DNA of 64,000 nucleotides from Thamnaconus septentrionalis (GCA_009823395.1 CM020501.1:3087861-3151860); one strand, 5' to 3'; counted from the first letter of the stretch, positions 1-15,069 are shown. Notes: a model not told the origin generated them from the sequence alone. Translations and numbers: made by a program.

Positions 1-2105
1 CACCAGCTCCTCCTGGCTGCGGAAGCTGAAGTTCTGGATGGCCTCGGTGACGCCCCGCAGCGAGCTGTAGATCTCCTCCGAGTTCAGGTTCTCGCTGTCG
101 TACTCCAGCATGCTGAGGGGAGAGAAGGGGTGAGGGTGGATCACATTAGACGAAGAGAGAATTCTCTCCAGGACGACATGAGAGAATCAAAGCTCCACAT
201 TCCCAGACATGGACTGGAAAAGTCATCGTTACTCCAAAAATGTGCTTTCATTTGGGAGTCCATGGCGAGGAATCGGGCCAGGCGGCGCTCCCCGGATGTT
301 CTCTGAATGTTCTCCAGAGAGGTCATGCATGTTGTGCAGGCTGATGACGGTGGAGACAGAACATCAGGGCGGGACGGTTTTGGGGTTGAGCGATGTGGAG
401 GTTTCACAGGGAGTTGGGGAAGAAACTACAAGTCGGCTGATCTTTCGAGAAGTTAGAACTTCAGCAGAGGTGGGCAGTAATGAAGTATTGTGAGACTGTA
501 CTTAAGTAGATTTTTCAGGTATCTGGACCTTACTTGCGTATTTATTTTACTTTAGCTCCCTACATTTGTACACAAACATCTGTACTTTCTACATCTCACA
601 TCGGAAAAACACACTTGTCACTTTCGTGTTTAAAACAAATTCTTTTTTTCTTCATGATCAACAAATGTATTGTTTCATTAATGGCAAAAACAACTATTTT
701 ACTATTTACTCAAGTCCATTTCAGAACCTTTCACTTTTACCACTTTATTTCTTTACACGACCATCAACATTTTTACTGAGTACAGAATGCAAATACTTCT
801 GCCACCTCTGAACTTCAGGTTGGTGCGACATCTCCCACCTGCTTTGACTTTTCTTTTCTTGCTTTCTTTCTTGGTGAACAAAGGTTCGACCAGCGATGAT
901 CAGAAAACGTCAACATTGCAAAAACAGGGCAACTAACAGTCACAAATGGTCACTCTGCTGTGAAACCCCGTCCATGTGGTGACGAAAGACGGAGAGAGGA
1001 GAGGAGGAGAAGAGGGGGGGCGGGGTTACCTGGGTGAGAAAGCTCGCCGCACTGCCTTGATGGAGGCGGAGGGCGGAGGAAGAGGGGAGGGGAGGAAAGG
1101 CGGAGGAGGAGGAGGAGGGAACTTGGGGAGACCGTCGGCGCTCCAACCCCTCAGCCGACTGCAGCCAGCCAGCCGGGAGGAAGAGGAAGAGGAAGAGGAA
1201 GAGGAAGAGGAAGAGGAAGAGGAAGAGGGTCCAGAGAGGAGACGTGGAGGTGAGAAGAGGCGGGGCATAAACAGAAGGAGGCGTGTCTTTTTGCCCCGCT
1301 CAGTGTTAGTACAGGGTTAGGTGAGGTGACAGAGACACTCCCCACTTGGCCCCGCCCACTCTGCGGGCCGCTGGGTTACCTGGGAGAAAGGCCTCCGTGG
1401 GAGCAGTTGGTGGGTGACGTCAGCGGGCTGCTGCGGCTGCCCGCCGGCCGAGGGGTCGTCGTCCGGGCCACTGGATTGGCTGGAGACGCCTGAGAAACAA
1501 GTAGGGGTGTGGGGAAAAAAAGATTCAAATTCAAATCGCAATTGTCAACATTGTTCAATTCGGTATCAATTCTCATTTTACAAAAAATCTAATTTCTTCC
1601 CCCAGCTCCCCGCAATGTGTATGTGCCTTCTGGGTTGCCGTAGGACTTGCGCAATAAGCAGCGCATTGCTGTGTTTCCGGTTTCCACTAAAGAGGAGGAG
1701 GGATAAAAAGAAACCGAATCGCCACGTGAAAACATTTGTTTGCACACTTTGCATTTTGCTGCGGGCCTGCATTCGACTTCCAACTAGAATCGCCACACGG
1801 CCGACATACTTGGTTTGCTTACAAATGTAGAGACGTGCGGGCGGCCGAGCGGAAACCTTCAACTTCAATATGTCACATCCGTTCGGAACTCGGCAGAGAT
1901 GAGTCTCTTATTTATACATTGCGAACTATAAATGTATAACGTGATTGATATATGAATGAATGAATGAATGAATGAATGAATGAATGAATTAATTAATTAA
2001 TTAATTAATTAATTAATTTTTATTTGGAATAGCCTCTGTGCACATCAACAAAACAATTAATGCAAAATATCAAAAAAAATAGTGTCAAACACCCAAGAAA
2101 TAATG

Positions 2106-2155
<50 letters not shown>

Positions 2156-4883
2156 TATGAACATATATAGCATATTCATATACTGTTATTATAAGATCGG
2201 ATCAGGGATTTTGAAGGCAGATCGGCGGATCACCGATCTAATAAAATTTGCTAAATCTGCATGCTGATCTGATGATTTTGACATCCCTAATGACTTATGG
2301 TAATGTTTGAGAAGTGGCAGGTTCTGGCACAGACTGGCAGCTAGCCTAAGCCTGCCAATTGTACTCTATTGATGTTACAGTCATAGAAGTTTTATTACTG
2401 TAATTTATTGTTCTGGTTACTGAGTGAGAAGTAACTGAGCGTCAGATTCAAGGTCAGGTGTTAAAATGTTTTGGTCTAGTTAAAATTTTTGTAAGCGTGA
2501 ATAAATCAGACAACATATTGTTGTCTTGGATTTACATTTGTGTGTTTACATTATTACAATCAGTTGATAAAACATTGTCCTTTACAATTATAAAAGCTTT
2601 TTACAAAAATCTATTACTCTGCTTTCAAGTAACCAGACTGAGGTAGATCCTGCTGAAATCCTATGTACTGAATGAATATGGAGTCATTTTGAATTGGAAA
2701 AAAAATCTATTTTGAATCGAGAATCGATTTATAATAAGTAAGAATTATAATAATAATTTATAATAAGAATCGATATTGAATCGAATCGAAAGGACACCCA
2801 AACATTCGCAGCCCTAGAAACAAACCACACAGGAGACCCACGCTGGGTGAGGCACGTCGCGTCGCGTGTATATGTGTGTGTGATTTTGTGCGTGTGCGTG
2901 TTACCATGGTGATGCCACTGCTGGCGCTGGCGTTCCTCAGGTGGTTGTGCAGCAGCTTGGTGGTGCCGTCCTGGAAGGTCTTGGGCAGAGCGCCCAGCAG
3001 CATGGTGAACTCGGGCGTGTTCAGCTCAAACAAGGCGATCAGCACCACCTGGGCCGCCTGCACGAGAGAGAGAGAGACACACACACATACATACACACAC
3101 ACACAAATACACAGGCAGTTATTGCTCTGGTTACGGCATTTTTTCTTGTCATAGTTGATGGAATAAATTCCAAAAAAAAAAAAAAAAAAAAAAAACAAAA
3201 ATGAAGCAAATGCTTTCAATTGATTTCTCAATCCACTAGGGGGCACTGCAGTTTCTGAGAAAGCCGATTCAGCCACTCACATGACTTGGTGGCATGATAT
3301 TAATCACAGCGCTATAAATACAGTATTGTGACTTAAATAACCCAACATCAGTTTATTATGGGATGTTTGGAACGCTGTAAAGAAAGAAGGAAAACGAGCA
3401 CTCTAAAACTCAAAACAACCTCGAGGTGCCAGGCCTAGGTTAAACTGTCAAAAACTAAATTTATTGTCCTCACTTGGCAGGCGCAGGACCAACAAACACA
3501 GACGCGTTTCCACAGACGTCGTAGGACACACTGAGGAAGACCCAGTCGAAGCGCGTCTGTGTTTGTTGGTCCTTCTCCTGCCAATGAGGAAAATTTTTTT
3601 TTGGATGGACACTTGAGTGCTGCTGGCCTTTTCAAATCTTTTGACATGTTTGGAAAGCTGTTAATGGATCATTCCTCAAGCACATGTTCAAAAAGACAGG
3701 CACTTAAAAACAACTTCCATTTGCAAGTTAATATTCTGAAACATTAAAACCAAACTTTGATTTGTTTAACTGCAAAAAACCAGAAAGAATATTTGCAGCA
3801 AAAAGAGTTTTTAAAGTGTGTGGACAGCGTGTTTGAAGGTAAAAGGAGACCAAACATGAATGAAGCAGCAGGTAAATCAATCAATCACAACGGGAAAAAA
3901 ACAGAAACCGAACGTGTTAAAAAGTGTTTGCTGCATTCAAAGCCTCCTGACTGGAGGTTAGAGGAAGAGCTGGTCAGGAGGTCAGCAGGTCCATTCTTTG
4001 TTGACAGTCGTTTGAAGTTAATGGGCGGGGAAAAAAACTTGTAAAACCTGCACACTGTTAGTTTCCCAGATGACGGAACCCTGACGTTCCAACGCCGGCT
4101 CATGCACAAACACCACAGAAGAAGAAAACAAGGTGAGGCGGAGGCTCCGTTTCTGTGGTTTGACAGCCGTGTGAGTTTCATCCAAAGGAATCGAGAAACC
4201 CCCGGCAGCTGCTTCGAAGAGCCGTTAAGCTGTTAAAAAGCCTCGGAGGGCAGCGGGCGGGCGGACGGACGGACGGACGGACGGACGGACAGTGTGTCCG
4301 GGGGGGGTTTCAGGGGTTGTTGGAGGTTCTACCTGCTTGCACCTCTCCTCCTGGCTGCCCTCGCCGGGCAGTGAGGCCGCTGTGCCGCCTCGGCCCGAGA
4401 ACTCCTCCCCTGCCCAGCTATGGAGGGTCTGGGGGTGAGGTGGGGGTGAGGCGGCCATTGGACAAACAAAAAAAAGTGATATGTCAAACAAAGAAAATGG
4501 AAACAAAAGAAATGAAAGAATTTGAAAAAAGGATTAAAAGGAAAAAAAAAAAAAGAAAAGAAGGCGCAGCGCCGCGAGAGCATGAGGCTGACTGGCGAAG
4601 GCCGCCGCCTCTTTCTGTCAACACCCCCAACCACTCCGCACCCCCCTCTTACCTTGCGGACGTCGGAGCTCTTGGGCTCGGTGGTCCAGGTGATGATGCG
4701 CGAGACGGCCAGCCGCGTCTCGCTGGAGTTGACAAAGTCGGCCGGGTCCATCTGGCGGGCCAGCGCCTCTATGTAGCGCAGGATGGCCACCTTCACCTTC
4801 AGGTTGGGCGTCTGCGTCTGGTCCACGATGAAGCGCATCAGGATGTTGAACTGCTGCTCGTACGGGAACGACTCCCTGCGGAA

Positions 4884-4916
<33 letters not shown>

Positions 4917-5146
4917 CCTCGGAATTTAAACTCTTAGACACTATAATTTGCATTATTTCGGGCAGGTGTGAGAACCCCACCTGGTGATGTCCAGCGCCTT
5001 CTGGACCTTGGCCTGGACGGAGCCCAGCAGGTCAGCGCCCATCTTCTTCAGCAGCTGCGTGAGCAGGACGAAGAGCCAGTCCTGCAGGTCCTCCCGATGC
5101 AGCATGATGAAGTCCACCAGGGTCTCCAGGAACATGCTGAAGACCT

Positions 5147-5177
<31 letters not shown>

Positions 5178-5667
5178 AGGAAAAGGAGAAAGAGGAGGAC
5201 AAGGAGAAGGAGAATTTGGAGGGAAGAGGAAGAGGGCAGAGGGTAAAGAGGAGGAGGGGGAGGACGAGTAGGAGGAGGAAGACACGGAGGAAGAGAAGGA
5301 GGACAAGGAGAAGAGCAATGAGGACAGACAACAGGAAGAGGGGGAGGAGGAAGAGGAGAAAGAAGAAAAGGGGGAGGAGGGAGAGCAAAGGGAGGGGAAA
5401 GCGGAAGAACAAGAGGAGAAAGAAGAAGGGAGAGGAGAAGGACGAGGAGGAAGAGGAGGAGGGCAAGAAAAAGGAGGAGGAAGACAAGGAAGAGGAGGAG
5501 GAGGAGGAAGACAAGGAGGAAGAGAAGGAGAAAGAGAAGGAGGAGGGAAAACAGGAAGAGGGGGAGGAGAAGGAGGAGGAAGACAAGCAGGAAGAGGACA
5601 AGGAAAAGGAGGGGGAGGAGGAAGAGGAGAAAGAAGAAAAAGTGGGAGAGAGAAGAGAAAGGGGAGG

Positions 5668-5698
<31 letters not shown>

Positions 5699-6319
5699 TA
5701 GGGGAAAAAGGAGGAGGAGAAAGAGGAGAAAAAGAAGAGGGAGAGAAGGAGGAAGGAAGGAGGAGGGGAGATAGAAGGAGAAGGAGGAGCAGACAGGTGA
5801 GGAAACCCTGCAGCTGGATTGTGAGTTGAGCTGCGGTGAGTTGGCTGAGTCAACACTTACTCTCTGGTGTTTTGTTAAGAGTCCACAGCAAACAGCCGCC
5901 GGTCATGCAACAGAGGAAACACTGTTAGTTTGTCCTGCGGTTAGTCCTCAGCAGCAAGAGCTGCATAAAGTCCCTCGGCTTTTGCAAACATCTTGGGTTT
6001 TTTAAGGGGACGCAGACATAAGCATCGTATAAGGGAAACAGGTTAAAATGGGCTTTATGACGGGCTGTAAAACAAGACTTTCACCAGTTGTGTCAGTTTG
6101 AAAAACGCCAACGCACACATGCAAGACTGACGTCTCGCTCCTGCTGGCTGCTGCTGACATGACTTTATGATGTGAGTTCAAAGCGAGTGGTCACCTTGCT
6201 GTGCGGGTCGGCGAACATCCTGGTGAAGATCTCGCAGAGTCTCTTCAGCTCCACGCGGCTGACGGGACGCAAACAAACAAGGACTTGTCCCATGTTTCGT
6301 CCAAAAATTGTTTTGGATA

Positions 6320-6355
<36 letters not shown>

Positions 6356-7151
6356 GATGGAGCCGTGACTCCCCCTCCTCCTCCACCCATCCCCTACCTG
6401 AGCATCCTCTGGCTCTTGAGCAGGTTCTGGAGGCCCAGCAGGCCCTCCTTCCTCTCGGACCAGTTGGCGCTGGCGCAGTGGTTCAGCACCTCGGCCACGT
6501 CCTCTGTCTGTCGCAGGAAGTGCGGCCCGCCGCCGCCGCCGCCATTGCGGGAGCTGTAGGAGCGCTCGGAGCAGGCGCTGGAGGCATCGCTGTTGGCGTC
6601 GTCGTCCGAGTACATTCCCGGCGACTCGAAGCGTCGCCGCACCGGCCTCCGCTGAGCCAGGAGGGAAGAGGGAGTGGCAGGGAGTTTAGAGGGTTTTCAC
6701 GTGTCGCGGGTCAGAGGTCACATGCACAAACAAAAGTCATGCAGGTCTGGGAGGCGAGGGAGCGTGTTATGACAGTTATTCCATGCTGACTGTCTGCCTT
6801 AACATGCTGCCTGAATATTAAAAAATATCATGCGAGCGGCACAATGATCAGGGCGGGTATTTAGCAAAAAAGGTGCCGTAGTAAGACAACAATAGGCAAT
6901 GTAATGAGATCTTAAAATAGATGCATTTTTCATGCAGTGACAGAAGGTTTTTAACTCTGTGTACCTTACTCCTGGAGTCGCCTAAGAGCTGGAACGCACA
7001 AAGTCCAGGAGGAAAAGAGGGAATTAGGGAAACAACATCTGGAGGTTTTTATTTATTAAGTTATTTTACCTTTAATAAACCACATACATATATCAAGTTT
7101 AAAAATAAGATATATATGTATATGTTTATATATACATATATATATATATAA

Positions 7152-7210
<59 letters not shown>

Positions 7211-8371
7211 TATATATATATATGTACAGTACATATATATATATAAACATATATTAAACATATACATGAGGTTGGAAGTCAGAATAATAAATATTCTGAC
7301 TTTCAAGTCTCGTGACTCTTGAAAACAAGTTGAACAAATTTCCAATTATGTAAAACACAAATCCTGTTTTTTGTCTCACCAGGGCGTCGGCCACGGCTGC
7401 CTCCACCTCGGTGCCCGTGTTGAGGATGCGCATGGCGTTGACAGAGGCTGAGATGCGAGCCTGATGGGACAGTCGGTCTAGGGACCAGAGAGAGTTTGGA
7501 GAAAAAAAGAAAGGAAAAAAAAACAAACAACACATGACGTCAGCAGGTTTGGGTCAGGCATCAGGTGGGTCCGAGTGCAGGAGGCAGGATGAGATCACAT
7601 GGTGCAGTGGGGCCAAGATGCATTTTTGCTTTTTTTTGGTGACAGGCAATTAAAAAAATTAAACAGTTTCTGAAAAATTTAAAAAAAAAAAACCTTCCTT
7701 GCGCAGATTCATCGTCACTTCACAGTTTAGGCGCTCCGTCCCTCTTTAATGAATCACAGCAAATTATCACAGACAAGGTAACAAACGCTGGTTCACTCCT
7801 CAGGGAGGCAGTGGTACACACACACTGTTGCCTCGCAGAGGATCCTGAACAACATGCATGCAGGGGTCTGCAGCTTCATTCCAAACAAAGGATCCAAGGG
7901 GTTTTTTTTACAATGCATTTTTGTCTGTTGCATGTCAGATAAGAACAGAAGACGAACAGTGGGAGATAACGAACAACAGAGCAACAGAGCAAGAGAAAAA
8001 AAAAATTCAAATTCAAAATGCACAAAAAATAAAAAGTTTCGTCCAGGGCAGCTAAAAAAAAATAGCACATGCAATGCTGCAAAAAAAAAAAAAGAAAACA
8101 AATGAAGGAAAGATTATTCAATTCTAAATGAAGCCAAGGAGCGTGTGACCGAACGTTTCTGTCATCGTTATCTATTTATTGTTATTTTCATGAATGGGGG
8201 TTGCTGAGCTTCCCCTCCTCCCACTGCAAGGGAGAGAAGAAGACCCGGCCGGTCACCTGAGTAGCACTCTGCCGACGACAGGGCGCTGGTGGAGCGGGAG
8301 TGTCGGCGGGTCGCTGGAGGGGTGAAAGAGGTGCGAGACACAAGCGTCACAGTCACGGAAAGAAAGAGAGG

Positions 8372-8408
<37 letters not shown>

Positions 8409-10623
8409 GAGAGAGGAGAGAGGAGAGGAGTCGGTGCGGACACATGAGAAGGGATGGAAGGGCTTGGGGGGGTTGGTGGAGGTGGAGGAGGAGGAGGGGT
8501 GAGACTGCGTTACTCACCCAGGGGGGAGAAACCCCTGGCGGGGCTGGTGTCGCGGCTGCTCTCGCGACTGGTCTCGCGGCTGCAGCCCTGACTCATGCTG
8601 GGCCGCGGGATCCTGCTGCGGGCTGCGGGGGGGGCCGGGGAGTTGCGAGGACGCAGACGGACGGACGGACGGACGGACAGACAGAGACAGAGCGGTGCAA
8701 AGGAGGGGAGAGTTTAGCTCGTAGCACGTTTAGCCGCACACTGACGGTTAGTTGAGACAGAAGAGAAGGAGGAGAGTCAGACTCAGAGAAGGCAGCGTTA
8801 GTGGAAGAGGAAGTCATGAGGTCTGCGTGCACTGGGAGTCTGGATCTGGAGGACCCGGGAGTCTCGGCGCATGTCATAAAAAATCTTGGACCTGGGATTG
8901 TAAAACATCCGGCCCACCTCTCTCACCTGCGCCTGATCGGGTGGGGCTGGTCTCGCGGCTGCAGCCCTGGCTGCGGTGGCCCCGGGGCCGGCTCTTGTCG
9001 CTCAGGGTGGAGGAGGAGGAGGCGCCGGCGCCGGAGGCCGACCCCATGCTGGACCTCGGGACGCGGCCGTAGGTGGAGCTCAGCAGTCGGCCGGGGGAAC
9101 CGGACCTGCTGCCGGCTGGTAGCGGATTTGAACAATTCAAAAAAAAAAAGAAAAAGAAAAGGGAACTCTTACAGAGTGAAATGGTCGGGGCGGGGGGTTC
9201 AAAGACACCTGGTTTGACACACTCAAACTAGTTAACTCATCCTCTATGCGCTAACTGTCTGCTTCAATTCAAAGTGTTGCCCAGGGCTCATATCTTCAGA
9301 GTGAAATGATCCCGAATGTATTCAGAGGTTAGTCCGTGTTGCTTAAGGTGCAAGTCTGCCGAGGATGCCCTTATTCATATGTTCTGGCTCTGCCCCTGTC
9401 TTAATAGATATTGGACTGAAGTTTCTCATGCACTATCGCAAGTGCTACATGTTAAACTGGAACCAAATACATTGACATCTATCTAAAGAAAAGCGTTGCA
9501 ACTGGGCTTTTCCCTCCCTCCAAGCACAAGCAATTTTGCTGAGGTGGAAGGATGCTGCTTTACTCCCAACCCAAGCACCATGGCTGGAAGACATTGTGTC
9601 TTGTTTAAAACTAGAGGACATTAGATATTCTCTTCAGCACTCAAAGGGAAAACTCCAAAAGACTTTGGGAGCCTTCCTAAAATTATTGCGGATCACTTGA
9701 TGTAGTAATTAACTACTTTATTTTCTTTTCTCTTCTTCTTCTTCTTCAGTTACTACTTATTTAGTGCAGGTTCTGGATGTCATAATAGACAGGCAGTGGC
9801 AAGGAGTGGGCTAACGGGGGGGCTTATTTTTGCTTTGAGTTACCTGTATTACCATGCATTCCACTTGTACTCCCCTTTGGACTGATACATGCCGTATGTA
9901 TTTGTGTTTTTTACTGTGACTTGGATATATTGACGTTGCCCTTCTTTTTTAGAGATGTTTATATGATTTGCAAATACATGTATATTTCCTTTCACACCTC
10001 TGTAATGACTTGTTGACTGCATTATCTGTCATAATGCATTTGAGAGAAAAACCTTCAATAAGAATATTTGGATTAAGAAATGGTCGGGGGAGAGGGGCGT
10101 GACTCACGCTGGGACTGCGAGACCACTTTCCCTCGGCTCCGCCCGCGGCTGTCGGTCACCGTCGGCCCGTTTCCTGCGCTGGTCCTCCTGGTGCGGACTC
10201 GACCTGGCGGGGAGGACGCAGACAGTCAGAGCTGAGTCAGCAACACGGCCACCAAGTCCGCTCTGCTCTTCCAACATGTCCTTCATGCAGACGCGACAGT
10301 TAAAAATGAAACTCAGACAACAAGGAGGAAGAAGGTGGTGACGGAGGGATGAAAAAAAAAGACAGACATTCTCGTACGGGACCCAAAATCTGTAAGAGTT
10401 CAGGGTCTACAACTCATCACCGTCATCATCATCCTGGTCTAATTCAACGGAAACAAGCAGGAACATCTTGCAAAAGACAAAGAAGAACTTCCTGCCGAGC
10501 AGCTTTGCATCGTAAAGAAGTGCAGACGACCGGATCAGCGACAGGACAAAAGAAAACTGTACAACTAAAACACTGTCGGTTGATCACAAAGAGGCAGAGT
10601 GTGAATCACATTAACTCATTATC

Positions 10624-10692
<69 letters not shown>

Positions 10693-12810
10693 AATCCAAT
10701 CATGAAAATATGTACAGAAGGACCAGCCGACGACAACAACAAACAACAACAAGTTGAAAACATGCCCTGTGGTGCACCACCGCCACACAACGCACCGACA
10801 ACAAGAACACGACAACTCTGACATAAAACCCAAGGTGTTCTCTTCCCTTCAGCCGGTACTGCCGCTGAGGCTGATGGGAAATGCGGTCCACTTTCTCTTC
10901 CTTATTCTTCTTCTTCTCCTGACTCTTGGTTGGTCTCTAGACGACGGGACTGCACAAAGGTGCACGGTGCAGGTGTCATGCGGTCCATGCACATTGAACC
11001 AGTGATGGGGGGGTTTGCATGCCCGCCCCTCCCAACCAGAGACACACACTCAAAAAAAACACACAGCTTACCGTCTGCGTCTGATGGGTTCGGTGGGCAG
11101 GAGAGACACAGCAAGGGGTCAGGGGTCAACAGGTTGGATATTGGCTTTGATCAACAGGTGAGGCGGGTGGCGGGAGGGGGAGGAGGAGGAGGAGGAGGCA
11201 GGGAGGTGTCGATCGCATTATGTGTCCGATCCAGTTATGTTCAAGAAGGAGTAAATTGAAGTTGACCGCTGTTGCGCTGTTGTTGGGGCTCCTGATGGGA
11301 GTCACGAGAGGAGCCGGAGGGAAATCGCTTCTCTGTACTGTTTTTTTTTTTTTTAAACTTTTCTTCCTTTGAACGGCCTCGCCGACGTCTCATGACGCCA
11401 CTGACACCAAAGCGTCTGGACACTGGACGGACACTTTCGGTAACGCGGCGTGACACCGGCGGAAACCACATGGCCACAGACGGCAGCTGCAGCCGCTGCC
11501 AGGGAGGCTCCGGACTGCCTGCCCGTGGTGAGAGATTCACTTGTGAGCTTTCAATCTAGTTAGAAGCTTTCAATTGAGCGAATTAGGATTCATCTTTTTT
11601 TTGCCACTTTGGCCACAATGGCTGCAGTGTAGGGCGTGCGGACACGCCTGACGTGCGACATTCCAATTTTATCCGGACCTGGTGCTTCAATTTCACACAT
11701 CAGGGTGTCGGAGGGTGTGGGGAAGTAGGGGGAGGGTAAGGGAGAGGGGCAAGGGTGGGACGGGGAGGGGTCTTGCGCTCACCCAGCGAAGCGTAGGAGC
11801 CGGGGGGAAGCGCCGAGGCCGAGCTGAAGGGCGACGCCGCCGACGCGGAGGGCACGGCGGGCATCCTGGTGCGGGCGGTGGCCGTGGCGGCGGCGTTGAC
11901 GTCCACGTCGCTGCGGGAGCGCTGGAGGGAGGACGAGGAGGGGGCGGCGCCGGTCGGGGGGCGGGAGTGGGCGGTTTTGGCTGCAGAGACAGGGGTGGGT
12001 TGGGGTGGGGTGGTAGAAAAGGATTAAGGTGGCGTCAGAACCGTAACAAGCATGCAGTGATTCTGATGCTAATGCTAATGCTAAATGAGTGGTTCTCAAC
12101 TGGTGGTGTCTCAGCACCCAAATGTTTTTCCATATCATGAAGTTGCAACCCAGATTTATTGCACAGCAAAATACAAACGCTCACCTACTTTTTATCATGT
12201 CTAGTAAACAAATGATTGAAATTAGTGAATTGAAAAATAAATGGCCAACATTTTCTCTATAAATGTATAAACCTGTCAAACGCCACACATCTTTCTCTGC
12301 AGATAGATACTCATTCATTCATTCATCTTCTATACCCGCTTATTCCTGTTCAGGGTCATGCTGGAGCCTATCCCAGCTGTCTTAGGGCGAACAGGGTACA
12401 CCCTGACAAGTCGCCGTTTTAGAAACAGACAACCATTCACACTATGGACCAATTCTCACATGCATGTTTTTGGACTGTTTTTTACCTTCTTGCTGTGAAC
12501 TAACCACACTGCAGATAGATACTGAAGACATCAAATATATGAGCAATATATTTCTAATTATGCAGCAAAGAAAAACACATTAAATAACTAAATAACTCCA
12601 ATAATGTTTTTGCTGAAAGGAGCTATTTTGAAGAATTTAAATATAAAATGTATTTGAGTTATTTTGCACTTTTATTGCTGCCTCCATAATTCCATGTGTG
12701 TTCATACGTAGTTTTGATGCCTTCAGTGAGAAACAGCAATGTCAATAGTCATGAGAATGAAAGAAGAGACATTAAATTCACAGGGTGTGTTTAAACGTTT
12801 AACTGGGATG

Positions 12811-12850
<40 letters not shown>

Positions 12851-13362
12851 TAATCAAAACAGCTCCACCACCCACCAGTTGAGAAACGCAGCGCTAAATG
12901 CTTTCAGTCAGTCAAACAGCGCTGAGATTTTACACACCGCGGCAAAATGTTAAAAATGTTTCTCAGAAACGTTTCCTTACATCTCGTGGCGCTGCTTCCG
13001 ACGGCGTTCTTCAAGGGCAGAGGTCGACTGCGGAGACAGAAACGACAAGAGTAACCCGGAGAAGTAATCCATAATAATCAATGGAGGCCTGATCGACGAG
13101 GTGGGGGTGGGATGGGGGGTCTCACTTCAGGCTCTCCTGGGAGGAGGAGGAGGAGCGGTCGGAGGCCGGCAGCGACATCAGGCTGTCGCCGCTCCTCAGG
13201 TGGGCCTGCAGAGCTTTCTGATAGGACGACTCCAGGCCCTGGAAGAGAAGCTCCGCCTCCCGGCGGAAGTGGCCGTGGAAGCTCCAGTAACACCTGGCGC
13301 CAGTGAATAAGAGAGAGAGAGTGAGTGAGAGAGAAAGAGAGGGGGAGGGACAGAGAGGGAGA

Positions 13363-13460
<98 letters not shown>

Positions 13461-15069
13461 TGAGTGAGAGAGAATGAGAGGGGGAGAGAGAGAGAATAGA
13501 AGAACACCAACCGTCAGGACAACTGTGTGTGAGATTGTGTGTGTTGTTTTTTGTTTTTTTTTTGGATGATCTGATTGGTGGGACCTACTTCCTGGCCACA
13601 GAGCGAGCTTCGGCATCGGCATCGTGGATTCCTTTCTTTATCGTCTCCATCACAACCGTTCCGTGTCTGCATGCATGGAAACGCATATAAAACACAGATG
13701 TTCTCAGATCAATAGTAAAGTTCACCACTAGGGGCAGCAGAATTAGTTTTTTTATCATTTCCCCACCCATAATTAAAGGTATTTAAAAGGTTTTTGATGA
13801 ATCTCTTTTTTTCTTTGTCTCCTTTCAATTCCAGTGTGAGTCTGATTTGTGTTGTGTGTGATTCATGGATCGGGCCGATCGATGGAAACACGAGCGCTCC
13901 CTGGGGACGGCGGCGGGGGATCGTGTTTCTCCCCCGTTGGCAGGGGGGGCAGACAGAGAGCGTCTGAGGTGTCACGTTTCCAGACACAGGTTAGCATGAA
14001 GCGCCTGGAGAAGCTCACCGGGGGGCCTCCTCTTGTATCTGCTGACTCGGGCTCATAGTGGGAATTTGTGTTTTTGGAGTGAAAGCGTAAATCAACCGCA
14101 AATTGCCGTAAAAAAACAAAAAAAAAATGAAAGACAAAATAAAACAAATGAGAAATGCCGTTCCAAGAGAGGTCGCTCACCTCTCCAGAGAGCTGGTGTG
14201 CCACTCCTGCAGCTGCAGCTCCAGGAACTCAAAGCAGCGCCTGCACACGGAAGAAAAGAAATGTTTTGTCGAAATGTTTGGATTTCAATACATGTGTAAA
14301 AAATATAGACAGAAATAGCAAAAGAAATAAAACAACAAGCTATTGTTTGCATTCAAACAAAGAAACTGGCTTAATACATATACGTGCATTAAAACTTAAA
14401 TGACAAAACATTTGAAATGCTACAATTGAAAATAATCTCAAAAAGTCATGAAACTGAACATAAAAAATGAAAGACAATAAAAACTATAAGTGATGAAAAT
14501 CACCTTCTGACGGCCACAGACTTGCAGGTACAGTTGCTGGTGATGATGGGGATGAGTCGAGGGTAGTGTGTGTGCTGGGAAAAAACAAAAACACACATCG
14601 GCTTAGTGTAGATAGAAAACAAAACAAACACACACACACACACACACACGTGCGCTGTTCTTTTAAACAACGACAGGCCATTTCTCTCTGGAATTAAATG
14701 TGATTTGTGCCAGAGTCAAAAGATGTTCGCCATCTGCGAAGTCGCTGGGACCAATTTCTTTTGATTTCATCAGGACGCTGCTGAGCAGCGGGCGTCAGCG
14801 GCGTCAGCGGGCATCAGCGGGCGTCAGTGGGACGAAGGAGCTGCCACCTACTCGGAGGATGAGGCGGATGGCGGCCACGCCGGAGGTGGCCATGACTTTG
14901 GCACTGTTGGGGACCAGGTGGAGCAGGACGGGCACGGTGGCCTCAGCCGCGTGGTCGAAGCGGCTGCCCAGCACCGACGACAGGTGGCTGAGTGGTGGGG
15001 GAGAAGAGGGTGAGAGGTCAGTGACACCCCCCCGTCATGACCCCACCCAAGTCCCAAAAAAAAATGTCA

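Noticed and set aside
4329..4838. Extension of the clasp1 exon 4653-4875 downstream
   Set aside because: A good GT donor at 4651-4652 ends the family match; the rest is intron read-through.
5032..5856. 274-codon Ser/Phe/Leu-rich minus-strand ORF and 161-codon Glu/Arg-rich plus-strand ORF
   Set aside because: Both are read-through of the polypurine tract next to a clasp1 exon.
11073..11088. Possible 9-base clasp1 micro-exon with a GTAAGC donor
   Set aside because: The exons at 11783-11980 and 10108-10203 join directly in phase and match the human protein, so no extra exon is needed.
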